Numbered from the stretch's first letter, positions 35,170 to 45,111 are shown. The stretch: DNA of 64,000 bases from Haloarcula sp. H-GB4 (GCF_030848575.1 NZ_JAVDDX010000001.1:1240001-1304000), one strand, 5' to 3'. Notes: generated by a model not told the origin, from the letters alone. A program made the numbers and translations.

Positions 35170-36519
35170 CTACTTACGACGAGCGAGAGTTAGCCCGGTG
35201 GCAGCGGCGAGGACTGCGATGCCGGCGAGTGTCCCGAACAACACCGTCGCGTTCGCAAAGGCCAGTATCGACCCAGCGAGACCACCGCCGAGCGCGCCGA
35301 CCCCGAACACGCCCAGATAGGTGAAGCCGTACGAGAGTCCGCGCGTGCCGGCGGGCGTGTACTCGGCGACGGCGGCCTGATACATCGGCTGGACGACGAA
35401 CAGCGCGACGCCCAGAAGTGCACCCAGCACCGCCAGTGGACCGAAGCCCATCGCCGACACCGGAACGAACAGCACCGCGAGGACAGCGAGCACTAGGAAC
35501 GAGCCGGCGATACCGTATTCGACGGGAATCCGGTCGCTCAGTTTGCCGCCGGCGTACTGTCCGAGGACGCCGATGAGCAGCAGGCCCGCGTAGAAGTAGT
35601 CCTGTGGCTTGAGTGTCTGGCCCGTCCCGGCCTCGATACCGAGCGCGGAGAGCACGCCGGGAGGCAACAGCGTCTCTATCGGGATTGGCTCGAAGCCCGG
35701 CAGGTCTCGTAGGAGTTCCGGAAGGAACGTGAGGACACCACGATAGTACAGTCCCGAGCACATGACGACGACGAACACCAGGATGAAGCTCCCGGCCAGC
35801 AGCTGCTTGCTCTCCGAGAGGAACTCCTCGAGCGAGTCGATACCGCTGCTGGCCTTTGACCCGCCGTCAGTCGCGGTCGTCACCGCCGCCGTCTCGTCGA
35901 AGCTCGCCTGCGAGGCATAGACGGCGGCGAACAACGCAGGGATACCCAAGACAAGCGCGACGGTCCGCCACTCAGCGACCAGCAGGAGAATCGCGGCGAC
36001 GAGTGGGCCGAGGCCGATACCGAGGTTGCCGGCGACGCCGTGATAGGCCAGTCCGGTCCCGCGCTGTTCGACACCTTTGCTGATGAGCGAGAGCCCGGCT
36101 GGGTGGTAGACGCTGGCCGAGAGGCCCCAGAGGACAAGCGCCAGCGCGATGACGACCATACTTGGGGCCAGGCCAAGCAGAATGTACGAGCCGCCCATCC
36201 CCAGCAGACAGCCGGTGATGAGTCGGCGGGAGCCGATGCGGTCAACGACGATACCACCCGGGAGTGCCCCGGCCCCGAACAGGCCATAGCCCAGCGTTAC
36301 GATGATGCCGACGGTCGCCGTCGTCACGTTGAACTGTGCGATACCGAGGTTGATGAGATCAAACTCCGTGAGCCAGATGACGACGAATATCGGGATCGCC
36401 ATCTCGTAGGTGTGGACGAGCCCGTGTGCGAGCATGACCAGTGCGGTGATCGCTCGGTCGTTCGCGTTCACACTGTGGTTCGTGTCGGCCGCCGTCAAGT
36501 GTGTGACGGTTTCGCGCAT
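35170..36519 (-). CDS. MFS permease
   Basis: A 449-residue major facilitator protein with about 12 helices and a central hydrophilic loop around 205-235 (GGSKASSGIDSLEEF). The segment GVLGQYAGGKLSDRIPVEYG near 330 is the MFS loop motif, and GLFGAGALPGGIVVDRIGSRR near 90 the first copy. Length and fold resemble MFS exporters or sugar-phosphate carriers, but the substrate is unknown. It stands alone. Confidence 0.85.
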   Translation of the reverse strand: MRETVTHLTAADTNHSVNANDRAITALVMLAHGLVHTYEMAIPIFVVIWLTEFDLINLGIAQFNVTTATVGIIVTLGYGLFGAGALPGGIVVDRIGSRRLITGCLLGMGGSYILLGLAPSMVVIALALVLWGLSASVYHPAGLSLISKGVEQRGTGLAYHGVAGNLGIGLGPLVAAILLLVAEWRTVALVLGIPALFAAVYASQASFDETAAVTTATDGGSKASSGIDSLEEFLSESKQLLAGSFILVFVVVMCSGLYYRGVLTFLPELLRDLPGFEPIPIETLLPPGVLSALGIEAGTGQTLKPQDYFYAGLLLIGVLGQYAGGKLSDRIPVEYGIAGSFLVLAVLAVLFVPVSAMGFGPLAVLGALLGVALFVVQPMYQAAVAEYTPAGTRGLSYGFTYLGVFGVGALGGGLAGSILAFANATVLFGTLAGIAVLAAATGLTLARRK

Positions 36520-36593
36520 TCATGCGTGCGCCTTTTTGTCCCCTCCCAAAAGCAGGGGTGGGTTTTTATGTCCGAACAGTATAGGCGGCAAGT

Positions 36594-36821
36594 GTGAGCA
36601 AAATCAAGGTGTCACTTCCGGACCAGGTGGACTCGGACATCCAGCGACTCGTCGAACAGGGCGAGTTCCTCAACCGCGACCAAGCAGTCGAAGACCTCCT
36701 GAAGCGAGGGATTTCGGCCTACAATACCACAACCGAAGAGACCGAGACTCTCGATGAAGAGATTTTCGACCAGACGGCCTCGGAACAGCAGGACCCGGCG
36801 ATGCAGGACGACTTCCTCTAA
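36594..36821 (+). CDS. Ribbon-helix-helix DNA-binding protein
   Basis: A 75-residue CopG/MetJ-type protein: beta strand KIKVSLPDQV, then helices SDIQRLVEQGEF and RDQAVEDLLKRGISAY. An acidic tail follows. The GTG start lies about 27 bp after the TATA-like ttttat near 36565, fitting a leaderless transcript. No toxin gene follows; the next gene is convergent with overlapping stops, so it is a lone regulator. Confidence 0.75.
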   Translation: MSKIKVSLPDQVDSDIQRLVEQGEFLNRDQAVEDLLKRGISAYNTTTEETETLDEEIFDQTASEQQDPAMQDDFL

Positions 36822-37138
36822 TCGCGGTTCTGTGAGAGTCGGCCGTCGTCCTCGGATGCCCGCTGTCCGGAGCCGTCGTTTTCCTGTCGCTGTTGTTTCA
36901 TTTTTGCGCCGGGTTTCGGACCTCTGTCGACTGACTCGTAGGGCGTCTCTGCGATGCTCTCCGGGATGATGTACCATGCGAGACCACCGCCGACGACGGT
37001 TCCGACGACAAACGTTCCAGCGACAATCGGTAGTTCCGAACCCCCGTACAACGTCACAAGCCCCATCGAGACGCCGAAGAGGAGCGCGAATCCGACTTGC
37101 GTATATTTGAGAAATCGTTTCCGGTCGGCGTCTGTCAT
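36818..37138 (-). CDS. Small membrane protein, two helices, unknown function
   Basis: A 106-residue protein with two hydrophobic helices (about 13-32 and 37-60) and a charged, hydrophilic C-terminal tail of Gln, Arg and Asp. The ATG at 37138 is chosen over an upstream extension. Its stop overlaps that of the ribbon-helix-helix gene. No family recognised. Confidence 0.65.
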   Translation of the reverse strand: MTDADRKRFLKYTQVGFALLFGVSMGLVTLYGGSELPIVAGTFVVGTVVGGGLAWYIIPESIAETPYESVDRGPKPGAKMKQQRQENDGSGQRASEDDGRLSQNRD

Positions 37139-37193
37139 CGAGGGGCCGACCATTAGCGACACCCGGTACAGATTGGCTGTGTCCGGACGCTCA

Positions 37194-37739
37194 TCAGTAG
37201 AAGCCCCGCTCTACGTCTTCTTCGATAACGTCCTCGAACTCCGCGTCAAGTAGTTCCTCCGCTTCTTCGAATGTCTCGGTGAGTTCAGTCATCTGGTCTG
37301 GCCGGTCGTGGTGATCAAACTCCATCGGGCCGTAGGCAGGGGAGTCCATCGCGTCCATCATGTCCTCCAGCAGCGCTTGCGGTGACGTCGGTGCGTCCGC
37401 ATGCGTTTCGAGGACCGTTTCGAGGTTCTTGGCCTTCTCTTTGGCGTCGTCCTCGTCTTCCGGCCCCTGCTGGACACCGAAAATTCCGGACCCGTCGTTC
37501 GGAAACAGCGGGTCGATGTCGTCGTCGATTCGGCGGGCCACCTGCGACCCGACGCCCTGGACCTCGAAGGGGTTCTTCGCGTAGGTCTTGAGTTGGTAGA
37601 CACCAGCGTCGGGGTGACCGAAGTAGATATCCTCGCCGATTCCGTTCGCGCGGTCGCCCCCGACGGCACGCCAGTCCCCCGGATTGGCATTGCTCTCCAT
37701 CACGTCTTCGAGAATGTCCTGCCAGTCACGAACGCGCAT
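37194..37739 (-). CDS. Acidic soluble protein of unknown function
   Basis: A 181-residue strongly acidic protein, with sequence like NPGDWRAVGGDRANGIGEDI near 19-38 and PDAGVYQLKTYAKNPFEV near 43-60. It has the composition of a real haloarchaeal gene and probably is conserved in the order. No known domain is evident to me. Its start faces the large membrane protein gene at 37951 divergently. Confidence 0.65.
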   Translation of the reverse strand: MRVRDWQDILEDVMESNANPGDWRAVGGDRANGIGEDIYFGHPDAGVYQLKTYAKNPFEVQGVGSQVARRIDDDIDPLFPNDGSGIFGVQQGPEDEDDAKEKAKNLETVLETHADAPTSPQALLEDMMDAMDSPAYGPMEFDHHDRPDQMTELTETFEEAEELLDAEFEDVIEEDVERGFY

Positions 37740-37950
37740 TGTCAGTTCCTTGTTCGGACTGAGTCAGAATGAACCCATCGGTCCCGACTGCTGCCCGGGA
37801 GATGGAGAAATGTCGTATATACTGGCTGAGTGTCCTCACGACTGCGGCCGCTGTCGACAACCATACCGGGGATTGATTATCTTTCACGCCAGTTTCTATG
37901 ATAACAGCTCGGGGTGTCGCGGTACGGGCGCACGTTACGAGGGGCGACAA

Positions 37951-40047
37951 GTGGGTACAGCATCCGATACCGACCATGGCGGTGTTGACTGGCGGCAGCT
38001 ACTACTGGTAAGTCTCTGCCTCGTCGGGCTAATTGTCGCTGCGTTTCTGGCCCCACCACCGGTTACTGAGAGCGGGGTCGACAACAGTGGGGGCAGTGAC
38101 GGGAGCCGCGGGTCTGAACCACTCACGCAGACACCAACCGATACACGAGAACAGCGTCGCGACGGTGGCGGGAGCACCAACGTCACAGGCGACACAGAGC
38201 CGATTCCGCTTCCCGGCGAGACTACCCCGCCCACTGCGGACGGCTGTGGTGTCCTCATTGAATCGACGCCAAAAGCCGGGCATCCCCTCACAGTCCTGGT
38301 GTATCAAGATCTTGAACCAGCGGCCGCGACCCGTGTCTGGTTCAATGACCGATATGTCGGTCGGACTGACCAGAGCGGGCAGGTGACCGGACAGGTGCCC
38401 TACCAGCGCGAACTGAACGTAACGGTCGAATCGCCGGGCGTAGAGTCATGTCAGTTCTACCGTCGGCCGGACGAGGGATCGGGGACTGAAACGGCTGACC
38501 GTCTCGCGAGAGAGAATATGTGGCTATCTGGCGAGGGTGATTCGACTGCTACGCGCCAGCAGACAGCGGCCGACAATAACACCGGTCAGTACCGTGTCGC
38601 CGGGAACGTCAGCGTGACACTGCTTGGCGAACCGTACCCCGGGTCGACTGTCCCGCTCGTCGCAACGGTCGACGGCGTCCCGGTACGAAACGCGACCGTG
38701 AGCCACGACGGCGATATTGTCGGCCGAGCTGACACCACCGGCCAGTCTCAACTGACAGTCCCAGATAGCGATACCACTGCAGTAACTGTGTCCCGCGGCG
38801 AGTTCGAGGGTACCGCACGCGTCGACGTACTGAACTTACACGTCCGCGTCGTGCCAGCGAAGACCCTCCCAGTACCGGGTAATAGCGCCGCGGTTAACGC
38901 CACAATAAACGGCAAGGCAGTCACGAACGCAACTGTCACGCTCGGCGACCAGCGCCGCGGGACAACTGGCGCTGACGGCACCGTTGCTGTCTCACTCCCG
39001 GCAAATCCCTCGCTTACCGTTACAGCGGCAACAGACAGACAGACAGCGAGAACGACGCTCTGGGACGCGTATATCGGGACCGTTGTGGTGAGTTCGATGC
39101 TGCTGGTGGTAACTGTGGTGACTATCGCTATCGCCGCATTGCTGTACACTCCCAGGGTCGCACGCGGCGTCGGTGTGCTCTGGGCTATCTTTGATTCGCT
39201 GTTTTTCATCGGCGTGCTCTGGGAACGCGATGGACTGGTCATCGCGCTCACAGTCGTGGGCGTCGCCGCGCTGTACCACTATCGATCGGATGCGATCTCG
39301 GGCGGGCAGGCGGTCGCACATGCTGCCAGGAACGGCAGTAAAAGGGTTGCTGGCCTCGTCGCCCGTGTCGTTCAGTTGACCCGGCGAACAGCACTCTGGC
39401 TCGTCGGCTGTATCGAAGCCATGTTGCGCATTGGCCAACGACTGGCTATCCGTCTGGCCGCATGGCTCACGTCGCTGCCGCTGACGGTGACAGGACTGTC
39501 CCGTCGCTTCAGGCAGTGGCTCCGGTTGGCCGGGTATCGAGCCATCACTGTGGTCAGGGCTGAAACTACGCCGCGCAGGATTGTAACGCTCGGATTCTCG
39601 TGTGTCGGCGTGATACTGAGCTATGTTCGCTGGGGCGCGGCCGGTGCCGTCGTGGCTGGGGCCGGGGTGGCACTGAGTGCGGTCAGTGTCTACATCTCTG
39701 GCCGGACCGACGATACGGACCGCCAGACTGAGGCGTCTCGTCCCGGACCAAGCGAGTCGGGTACCGACTCGTCAGACGGCGACGAGTCGGCGCTCCCGTC
39801 GCTTCGGGACATCTGGCGTGCGTTCGCTAGGCACGTCGTCCCCGGGCACTGGCGGACGCGGACGCCCGGCGAGGTGTCCCGGGCCGCAATCGACAGCGGC
39901 CTCCCGAGGGCCCCCGTCGAAGCACTGACAGAGGCGTTCCGGGATGTCGAATACGGCGGCTATTCGAGCGATAACCGCCGTGAGCAGGCCCGTAACGCGT
40001 ACGATGCGCTGGTGAGTGCGAGTGACGAGCAGGAGGACACAGAATGA
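37951..40047 (+). CDS. Large membrane protein with Ig/carboxypeptidase-like repeats and DUF4129-like end
   Basis: First gene of a MoxR/DUF58-type operon. With GTG 37951 the protein has 698 residues; the start is uncertain, and longer open sequence upstream lacks the usual halophile composition and overlaps the divergent gene. One N-terminal helix (WRQLLLVSLCLVGLIVAAF) is followed by Ser/Thr/Gly-rich linker and beta repeats (SVTLLGEPYPGSTVPLVATV, KAVTNATVTLG). Further helices lie around 370-430 and 525-575. The C-terminus (EVSRAAIDSGLP ... FRDVEYGGYS) resembles DUF4129. It overlaps the next gene by 4 bp. Confidence 0.75.
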   Translation: MGTASDTDHGGVDWRQLLLVSLCLVGLIVAAFLAPPPVTESGVDNSGGSDGSRGSEPLTQTPTDTREQRRDGGGSTNVTGDTEPIPLPGETTPPTADGCGVLIESTPKAGHPLTVLVYQDLEPAAATRVWFNDRYVGRTDQSGQVTGQVPYQRELNVTVESPGVESCQFYRRPDEGSGTETADRLARENMWLSGEGDSTATRQQTAADNNTGQYRVAGNVSVTLLGEPYPGSTVPLVATVDGVPVRNATVSHDGDIVGRADTTGQSQLTVPDSDTTAVTVSRGEFEGTARVDVLNLHVRVVPAKTLPVPGNSAAVNATINGKAVTNATVTLGDQRRGTTGADGTVAVSLPANPSLTVTAATDRQTARTTLWDAYIGTVVVSSMLLVVTVVTIAIAALLYTPRVARGVGVLWAIFDSLFFIGVLWERDGLVIALTVVGVAALYHYRSDAISGGQAVAHAARNGSKRVAGLVARVVQLTRRTALWLVGCIEAMLRIGQRLAIRLAAWLTSLPLTVTGLSRRFRQWLRLAGYRAITVVRAETTPRRIVTLGFSCVGVILSYVRWGAAGAVVAGAGVALSAVSVYISGRTDDTDRQTEASRPGPSESGTDSSDGDESALPSLRDIWRAFARHVVPGHWRTRTPGEVSRAAIDSGLPRAPVEALTEAFRDVEYGGYSSDNRREQARNAYDALVSASDEQEDTE

Positions 40048-40982
40048 ATCGTCGTCACGTCGGGCTGGGAATCGCCGTGCTGTGTGGCATGTTACTCGTG
40101 GCTGCCGGCGCGGTTATCGGACTGATAGGGACGCCAGAACCCGCGGCTTCCGGACCGGGTGCGGCGGGTGTCCTCGTCCTCCTCGTCTGCGTGCTCGTGG
40201 CCGTCTGGAAGCTCTTGCGGACGCCCGACAACCCCACGATATCACCGTCACCGTGGGCTGATGACGACGGGTTCACCAGAGAGTATCTCGAGACGACACC
40301 GACAGATGACGCTGTCTCCGGAACCGAACTCGCAGAACGCGTTGAAGCGGCGGTTGCGAAGGCCCGCGACGATGGGTCGGTCGACGAGAGCCTTGACCCT
40401 GTCCGGGAACCACTTCGGGCGACGCTCACGGAGGCACTGGTTCAGGGAGGTCACGACCCCGACACGGTAAAAGCACAGCTAGCCGCGGGGACCTGGACGG
40501 ACGACCCGGTTGCCGCCGCGGTACTGGACGAATCCGTCACGCCGCCGGACCGGCCGTTTCGCGCGCGCCTCCGGGCTTGGCTGTTTCCGGAAAAGGCCGT
40601 CCGAAAGCGGTGTGGGCGAGCAATGGCGGCAGTCAGCGTTGCGGCCGATGATGCGTTGCCGGCAGTGGTCGGCCAGCGAGCGCCGCGTCCGATGCCAGTC
40701 GTCGCCCCAGCAGTCGCCGACCTGCAGCGGGCGGCTGATGGGAGCCTCCAGCGGGCCGTCGACGGGTCGATTCCCGAGCGGGAAGACATCGGGGCTAGCG
40801 CAGACGGCGCGTCAGAAGATGCCCGCGTCGACGGAGCCGGCACTGGGGACGGAACTGGCGCGGACGACGCGACCAGCGGTGACCCGGAAACTGGCGGGAC
40901 AGCACCGGTCGACGATAGCGGAGCGGATACCACAGCGACAGACAGGGCCGACTGGGGCGACGTGACGGAGGGGAGAAACTGA
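40044..40982 (+). CDS. Membrane-anchored acidic protein of the MoxR operon (DUF7269-like)
   Basis: A 312-residue protein with two N-terminal helices (about 7-29 and 36-54), a conserved cytoplasmic region (DDDGFTREYLETTP; DDAVSGTELAERV) and a low-complexity Asp/Gly/Thr C-terminal tail. From memory it corresponds to a haloarchaeal family called DUF7269, found beside DUF58 genes. It overlaps neighbours by 4 bp and 1 bp, which shows one translation unit. Confidence 0.72.
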   Translation: MNRRHVGLGIAVLCGMLLVAAGAVIGLIGTPEPAASGPGAAGVLVLLVCVLVAVWKLLRTPDNPTISPSPWADDDGFTREYLETTPTDDAVSGTELAERVEAAVAKARDDGSVDESLDPVREPLRATLTEALVQGGHDPDTVKAQLAAGTWTDDPVAAAVLDESVTPPDRPFRARLRAWLFPEKAVRKRCGRAMAAVSVAADDALPAVVGQRAPRPMPVVAPAVADLQRAADGSLQRAVDGSIPEREDIGASADGASEDARVDGAGTGDGTGADDATSGDPETGGTAPVDDSGADTTATDRADWGDVTEGRN

Positions 40983-42313
40983 TGGGGCGACGAGCCACGC
41001 GGTGGCGCGGCGCAATCGTCGCCGCGCTGGCACTCGCCGGAGCGGGCATCTGGGAGGGGAGCGGGACACTGCTGCTGGCCGCTGCACTCCCGCTCTCGTA
41101 TCTGGCCTACGGAGTCCTGTCGACTGCTGCTGTCCCGGCAGACCTCGTCGTATCGCGGGCGGTTGACCCGACGCCAGCGCCGCCGGGGCACCCTGTCGAA
41201 GTCCAGTTGACGGTGACAAACAGCGGCCAGCAGACGCTGTCGGACATCCGGGTCGTCGACGGCGTTCCGACTGACCTCGCAGTGCTGGACGGGTCGCCCC
41301 GCGGTGGCGAGACACTTGCTGCCGGCGAATCAGTCACGCTCGAATACACCCTCATCGCCCGCCGGGGCGAACACGACTTCGACGAGCCACGGCTCCGCGT
41401 CCGGGGAACGGGTGCCGGCGAAGTCGCGACTGCGACACGACACCCCGAGGGCGATGACAGGCTGGTGTGTCAGTTGGACGCTCGGGCGCCGCCGCTGTCC
41501 GACCAGGGAACCGACCGCGTGGGCCAACTCACGGCCGACGCCCCCGGCGATGGCTTCACCTTTCACTCGACGCGGGAGTATCAGCGCGGTGACCCGGCCG
41601 GCCGCATCGACTGGCGCGGCTACGCGAAGCGAGGAGAGCTGTCGACGGTCAACTACGAGCAGTGGGTGTCAACGACGGTCGTGTTCGTCGTCGACGCCCG
41701 TTCGCCAGCGCGGGTGACCGCCGGGCCCGGTCGCCCGACTGCGGTCGAACTCGGCGCGTACGCGACTACACACGCACTGACCTCGCTGCTGGATGCCGGC
41801 CACGAAGTCGGGCTGGCAATCGTCGGCATCGACGGCGACGGTCCAGCGGGACTGACCTGGCTCCAGCCAGGTGACGGACCCAACCAGCGGTCGCTGGCTG
41901 TCGAACAGCTACGAGCCGCTGCCGATGCTGCCGAGAGCGACCCGGTTGGTGGGCCAGCAGACGAGGCCGACACACAGCGGCAGTTCCGGAAAGTTATGGA
42001 GATGGCCGGACCCCGCTGCCAGCTGGTGCTCGTCTCGCCGTTGCTCGACGACGCGCCGGTCACTGCAATGGCGTCGTGGGCAGCGTTCGACTGCCAGCGA
42101 GCCGTGCTCTCGACGGACGTAACCGCGGCGAGCACCGTCAGCGGACAGTACGACCACGTCCGCCGTCGGACCCGTCTGGCGCGGTGTCAGGCGTCCGGGG
42201 CCCGGACAATCGACTGGCGACGTGGGACACCGCTGCCGCTCATCCTCGACTACGCCTTCGCCGTCGCGGCGCGCCAGCCGAATGGCAGCGCCCAGCCAGG
42301 AGGCGGAGCCTAA
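40982..42313 (+). CDS. DUF58 protein with von-Willebrand-like domain
   Basis: A 443-residue protein. Two helices occupy residues 10-50, a beta-sandwich follows (VTNSGQQTLSDIRVVDGVP), and the DUF58 core has the signature YQRGDPAGRIDWRGYAKRG near 200. Later strands (VVFVVDARS) fit a degenerate vWA domain. In MoxR-DUF58 systems this protein is thought to cooperate with the AAA ATPase in assembling or activating membrane or extracellular complexes. Confidence 0.85.
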   Translation: MGRRATRWRGAIVAALALAGAGIWEGSGTLLLAAALPLSYLAYGVLSTAAVPADLVVSRAVDPTPAPPGHPVEVQLTVTNSGQQTLSDIRVVDGVPTDLAVLDGSPRGGETLAAGESVTLEYTLIARRGEHDFDEPRLRVRGTGAGEVATATRHPEGDDRLVCQLDARAPPLSDQGTDRVGQLTADAPGDGFTFHSTREYQRGDPAGRIDWRGYAKRGELSTVNYEQWVSTTVVFVVDARSPARVTAGPGRPTAVELGAYATTHALTSLLDAGHEVGLAIVGIDGDGPAGLTWLQPGDGPNQRSLAVEQLRAAADAAESDPVGGPADEADTQRQFRKVMEMAGPRCQLVLVSPLLDDAPVTAMASWAAFDCQRAVLSTDVTAASTVSGQYDHVRRRTRLARCQASGARTIDWRRGTPLPLILDYAFAVAARQPNGSAQPGGGA

Positions 42314-43741
42314 ATGATTGCCGGGCCGCGACTCGACACACCATCGGCCGTCGGCGACGAGGGGCGACCGCGGGCGACCAGTCTGACTATCGCCGCGCTC
42401 ATAGTCGCTGCGTCCGCCCTGGCGACAGGCGTTCTATTCGGCGACCCACAACTGTTCAGTGGTATCGCACTCCTCGCCGGCATTGCCGTGGCGGGACTGA
42501 CGCTGCTGGACCGAGACGGACTGGGACCGACGGTCATTGGTCACTTCTGTTTCCTGCCGGCGGCGACCGGCCTCATCGCCTCGGTCGGGCAGGTAGCAGC
42601 CGCCCCGCTTCTTGGGTTCGGTGTTGCCGTCGCAATGGTCGGCGTCGCGACTGCCTGGACCAATGTGCTCGATAGAGAGGCAGTGTCAGCAGCGACAGTG
42701 AGCAGCGCCGTTTCGTATCTGTTCGCAGTGGTCGGCCTCGTCGTTGGCACGGTCGTAGTCGTGCTCGCGTTGTTTTGCTGGGAACTGGTGAGCGCTGTCG
42801 CTGGCGGGACATCACCGATGGCCGCCACGGTCTGTCTTGGTGTCCTCGGCGTCGCCGCGTCGGGCTGCCTGTATTTTGCCGTGGCACAGCTCCCACTCGT
42901 GCAGTTGACAGCGCGGAGCCGCCGAGACGCGATGGCGACCAGATTGAAACGGGGGACCCGGTCACTCAAACTGGTCGCAATCGGTTCAGTATCGTTCACT
43001 GTGGTCGCCCCGCTGGCGCTACTGTTTACGCCGTTTGGTCAGCTCGTCGCGTCCCCACCGTTCAGTCTCGGTATCCGAGTGCTGTCGTCGTGGGTCGTTC
43101 TCGCGCCGCTTCTGGCAGTCACAGTCGGCGCGCTGGTTGCTGGTAGCGGTGTGATTGTCATCCGAAAGTTCACAACTGAGTTCAACGCCGCCTCGGTGCG
43201 GACTGTCGGGGCCGCCATCGCGGCAGTTGGCTATCTGGTGTTGGTAGCCCTGTTCCTCCTGCGAACCGGGATCTTCGGGTTCGCCTCGCTCCCAGCGGTG
43301 TTCTTTGGTGCCCTCCTGCTGCCACTGGTGGTGTATCTGCTGCTTGTGCTCGTCATCGGCGCGCTCATCTTTGGCCTGTTGCCAGCACGTGCCGGCCCCG
43401 CGGCACTGACCGCTTCGGGACTCATCTGTGCGAGCATCGGTGCGGCACAGGCCGACCTTCCCACGCTACTGGTGTTTGCTGGTGTCGTCAGCGGCCTCGT
43501 CGCCTGGGACGTTGGCACATTCGGTCTGGGATTGACGGCAGAACTGGGGCATCGTCCGGAAACGCGACGGCTGGAGCTGTATCACAGCGTGTTCGCCGTC
43601 GGCGTCGGACTTCTCGGCATCGCCGCCGTCGGCATTGTCGATGCAGCGCGCCACGCTGTCGGTTCCGCAGTCGGATCGCCGGAGACAATGGCACTCGCCG
43701 CGGTCGGTGTGTTACTGCTGCTTGCCCCACTTCGTGGCTAA
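42314..43741 (+). CDS. Polytopic membrane protein of the MoxR operon (DUF7519-like)
   Basis: A 475-residue protein with about ten or eleven hydrophobic helices and short loops. A charged cytoplasmic loop, RSRRDAMATRLKRGTRSLK, lies near 205-220. It begins directly after the DUF58 stop. From memory it resembles the haloarchaeal DUF7519 family. A channel or scaffold role is speculation. Confidence 0.72.
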   Translation: MIAGPRLDTPSAVGDEGRPRATSLTIAALIVAASALATGVLFGDPQLFSGIALLAGIAVAGLTLLDRDGLGPTVIGHFCFLPAATGLIASVGQVAAAPLLGFGVAVAMVGVATAWTNVLDREAVSAATVSSAVSYLFAVVGLVVGTVVVVLALFCWELVSAVAGGTSPMAATVCLGVLGVAASGCLYFAVAQLPLVQLTARSRRDAMATRLKRGTRSLKLVAIGSVSFTVVAPLALLFTPFGQLVASPPFSLGIRVLSSWVVLAPLLAVTVGALVAGSGVIVIRKFTTEFNAASVRTVGAAIAAVGYLVLVALFLLRTGIFGFASLPAVFFGALLLPLVVYLLLVLVIGALIFGLLPARAGPAALTASGLICASIGAAQADLPTLLVFAGVVSGLVAWDVGTFGLGLTAELGHRPETRRLELYHSVFAVGVGLLGIAAVGIVDAARHAVGSAVGSPETMALAAVGVLLLLAPLRG

Positions 43742-43848
43742 GAGACGGACTCACTGCTGATCCGTCCAGAATGGATCAGTAGCCACGAAGCTCGACAGAT
43801 AACGGCTAATGGTACACATTGATACACCCCGAGTACAACGCATGGAGC

Positions 43849-45060
43849 ATGGCCGGGTCATCGTCGGATTTGAGCGTTGAGGCGGCGTCAGAACACTGTC
43901 TCAACATTGTGGAGCGAGTTGAGGAGGCTGTCGTTGTCGAACGCCGAGTGCTGTTCGAGACACTGGCTGGCGTCATCGCCAGAGGACACGTTCTGGTCGA
44001 GGACGTACCGGGAACGGGTAAAACGGTTCTGGCGCGGGTGCTGGCGGAGGCGCTGGGCCTTGAATTTACTCGGGTACAGTTTACACCTGATCTGCTGCCG
44101 GCGGACGTGACCGGGTCAAACGTGTACAACGAGCACGAACGGGAGTTCGAGTTCGCAGAGGGGCCGGTGTTCTCGAATGTCGTGCTCGCAGACGAAATCA
44201 ACCGTGCGCCGCCGAAGACCCAGTCTGCACTGCTTGAGTCAATGGAAGAGCGACAGGTCAGTGTCGACGGGACGACGCACCCACTCCCAACACCGTTCGT
44301 CGTTATCGCGACCCAGAACCCCGTCGAGCAGGAAGGGACCTTCCAGCTTCCCGAGGCCCAGCGGGACCGCTTCAGCGTGAAGACGTCGATGGACTATCCC
44401 GATGTCGATGGGGAAATGGGGCTGCTTGACCGGCGGGCCAACCGGCGAACACTCTCGCCATCGGTCGATCCGGTAGTTGACCCAGAGACGGTTCGTGCCC
44501 TTCAGGAGTGTGCGGAAGACATCCGCGTCGACACCAAGGTTCGTCGCTACATCGTCGACCTGGCGCGGGCGACACGCGAAGACGACCGGGCAAAGATCGG
44601 CGTTTCGCCGCGGGGCGTGCAGCGGGTTTTCGAGGCTGTCCGGGCCAGCGCGGTCATCGCTGGCCGGCAGTATGCCACACCTGATGACGTGAAGCGACTG
44701 GCAAACGCAACGATGAGTCACCGACTGGTCCTGACGACAGAAGCTACTATCGAAGGGACCGAAAAAGACGACGTGATTCAGGCCGCGCTGGACGCTGTCG
44801 ACGTGCCCGCAGTCTCACCGAATGCACCGGAGACGGACGACAGGGCCGAATCGACGGCACCGAGCGGGTCCGAACCTGCTGACTCTCTATCGGAACCCTC
44901 ACCAGACGGTAATTCTCCCGGGCAGCGCCCGTCGCAGAGTGCTGCTGGAGCAGAGGAGAGCCAGGCTAGACAACTGGACGGGGATGGCGACCAGCCCGCC
45001 AACTCATCAGGTGACACGCGAAGCCGGAGTGACGAGGACGACATCGAACAGGGACAGTGA
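43849..45060 (+). CDS. MoxR-family AAA ATPase
   Basis: A 403-residue AAA+ chaperone-like ATPase. Walker A is VPGTGKT (53-59), Walker B VVLADEINRA (about 114-123), sensor 1 VIATQNPVEQ, arginine finger region PEAQRDRF. After residue 320 comes an 80-residue acidic, Ser/Pro-rich tail typical of halophiles. ATG 43849 gives the standard start; a TTG at 43819 would add ten residues. It is 107 bp after the membrane gene, same strand, and is the likely motor of the DUF58 complex. Confidence 0.92.
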   Translation: MAGSSSDLSVEAASEHCLNIVERVEEAVVVERRVLFETLAGVIARGHVLVEDVPGTGKTVLARVLAEALGLEFTRVQFTPDLLPADVTGSNVYNEHEREFEFAEGPVFSNVVLADEINRAPPKTQSALLESMEERQVSVDGTTHPLPTPFVVIATQNPVEQEGTFQLPEAQRDRFSVKTSMDYPDVDGEMGLLDRRANRRTLSPSVDPVVDPETVRALQECAEDIRVDTKVRRYIVDLARATREDDRAKIGVSPRGVQRVFEAVRASAVIAGRQYATPDDVKRLANATMSHRLVLTTEATIEGTEKDDVIQAALDAVDVPAVSPNAPETDDRAESTAPSGSEPADSLSEPSPDGNSPGQRPSQSAAGAEESQARQLDGDGDQPANSSGDTRSRSDEDDIEQGQ

Positions 45061-45111
45061 GCGCGAGCGGGTAGCCGAACGGCTTTACTCTCCGGAACAG
45101 CCAGACGTGGT

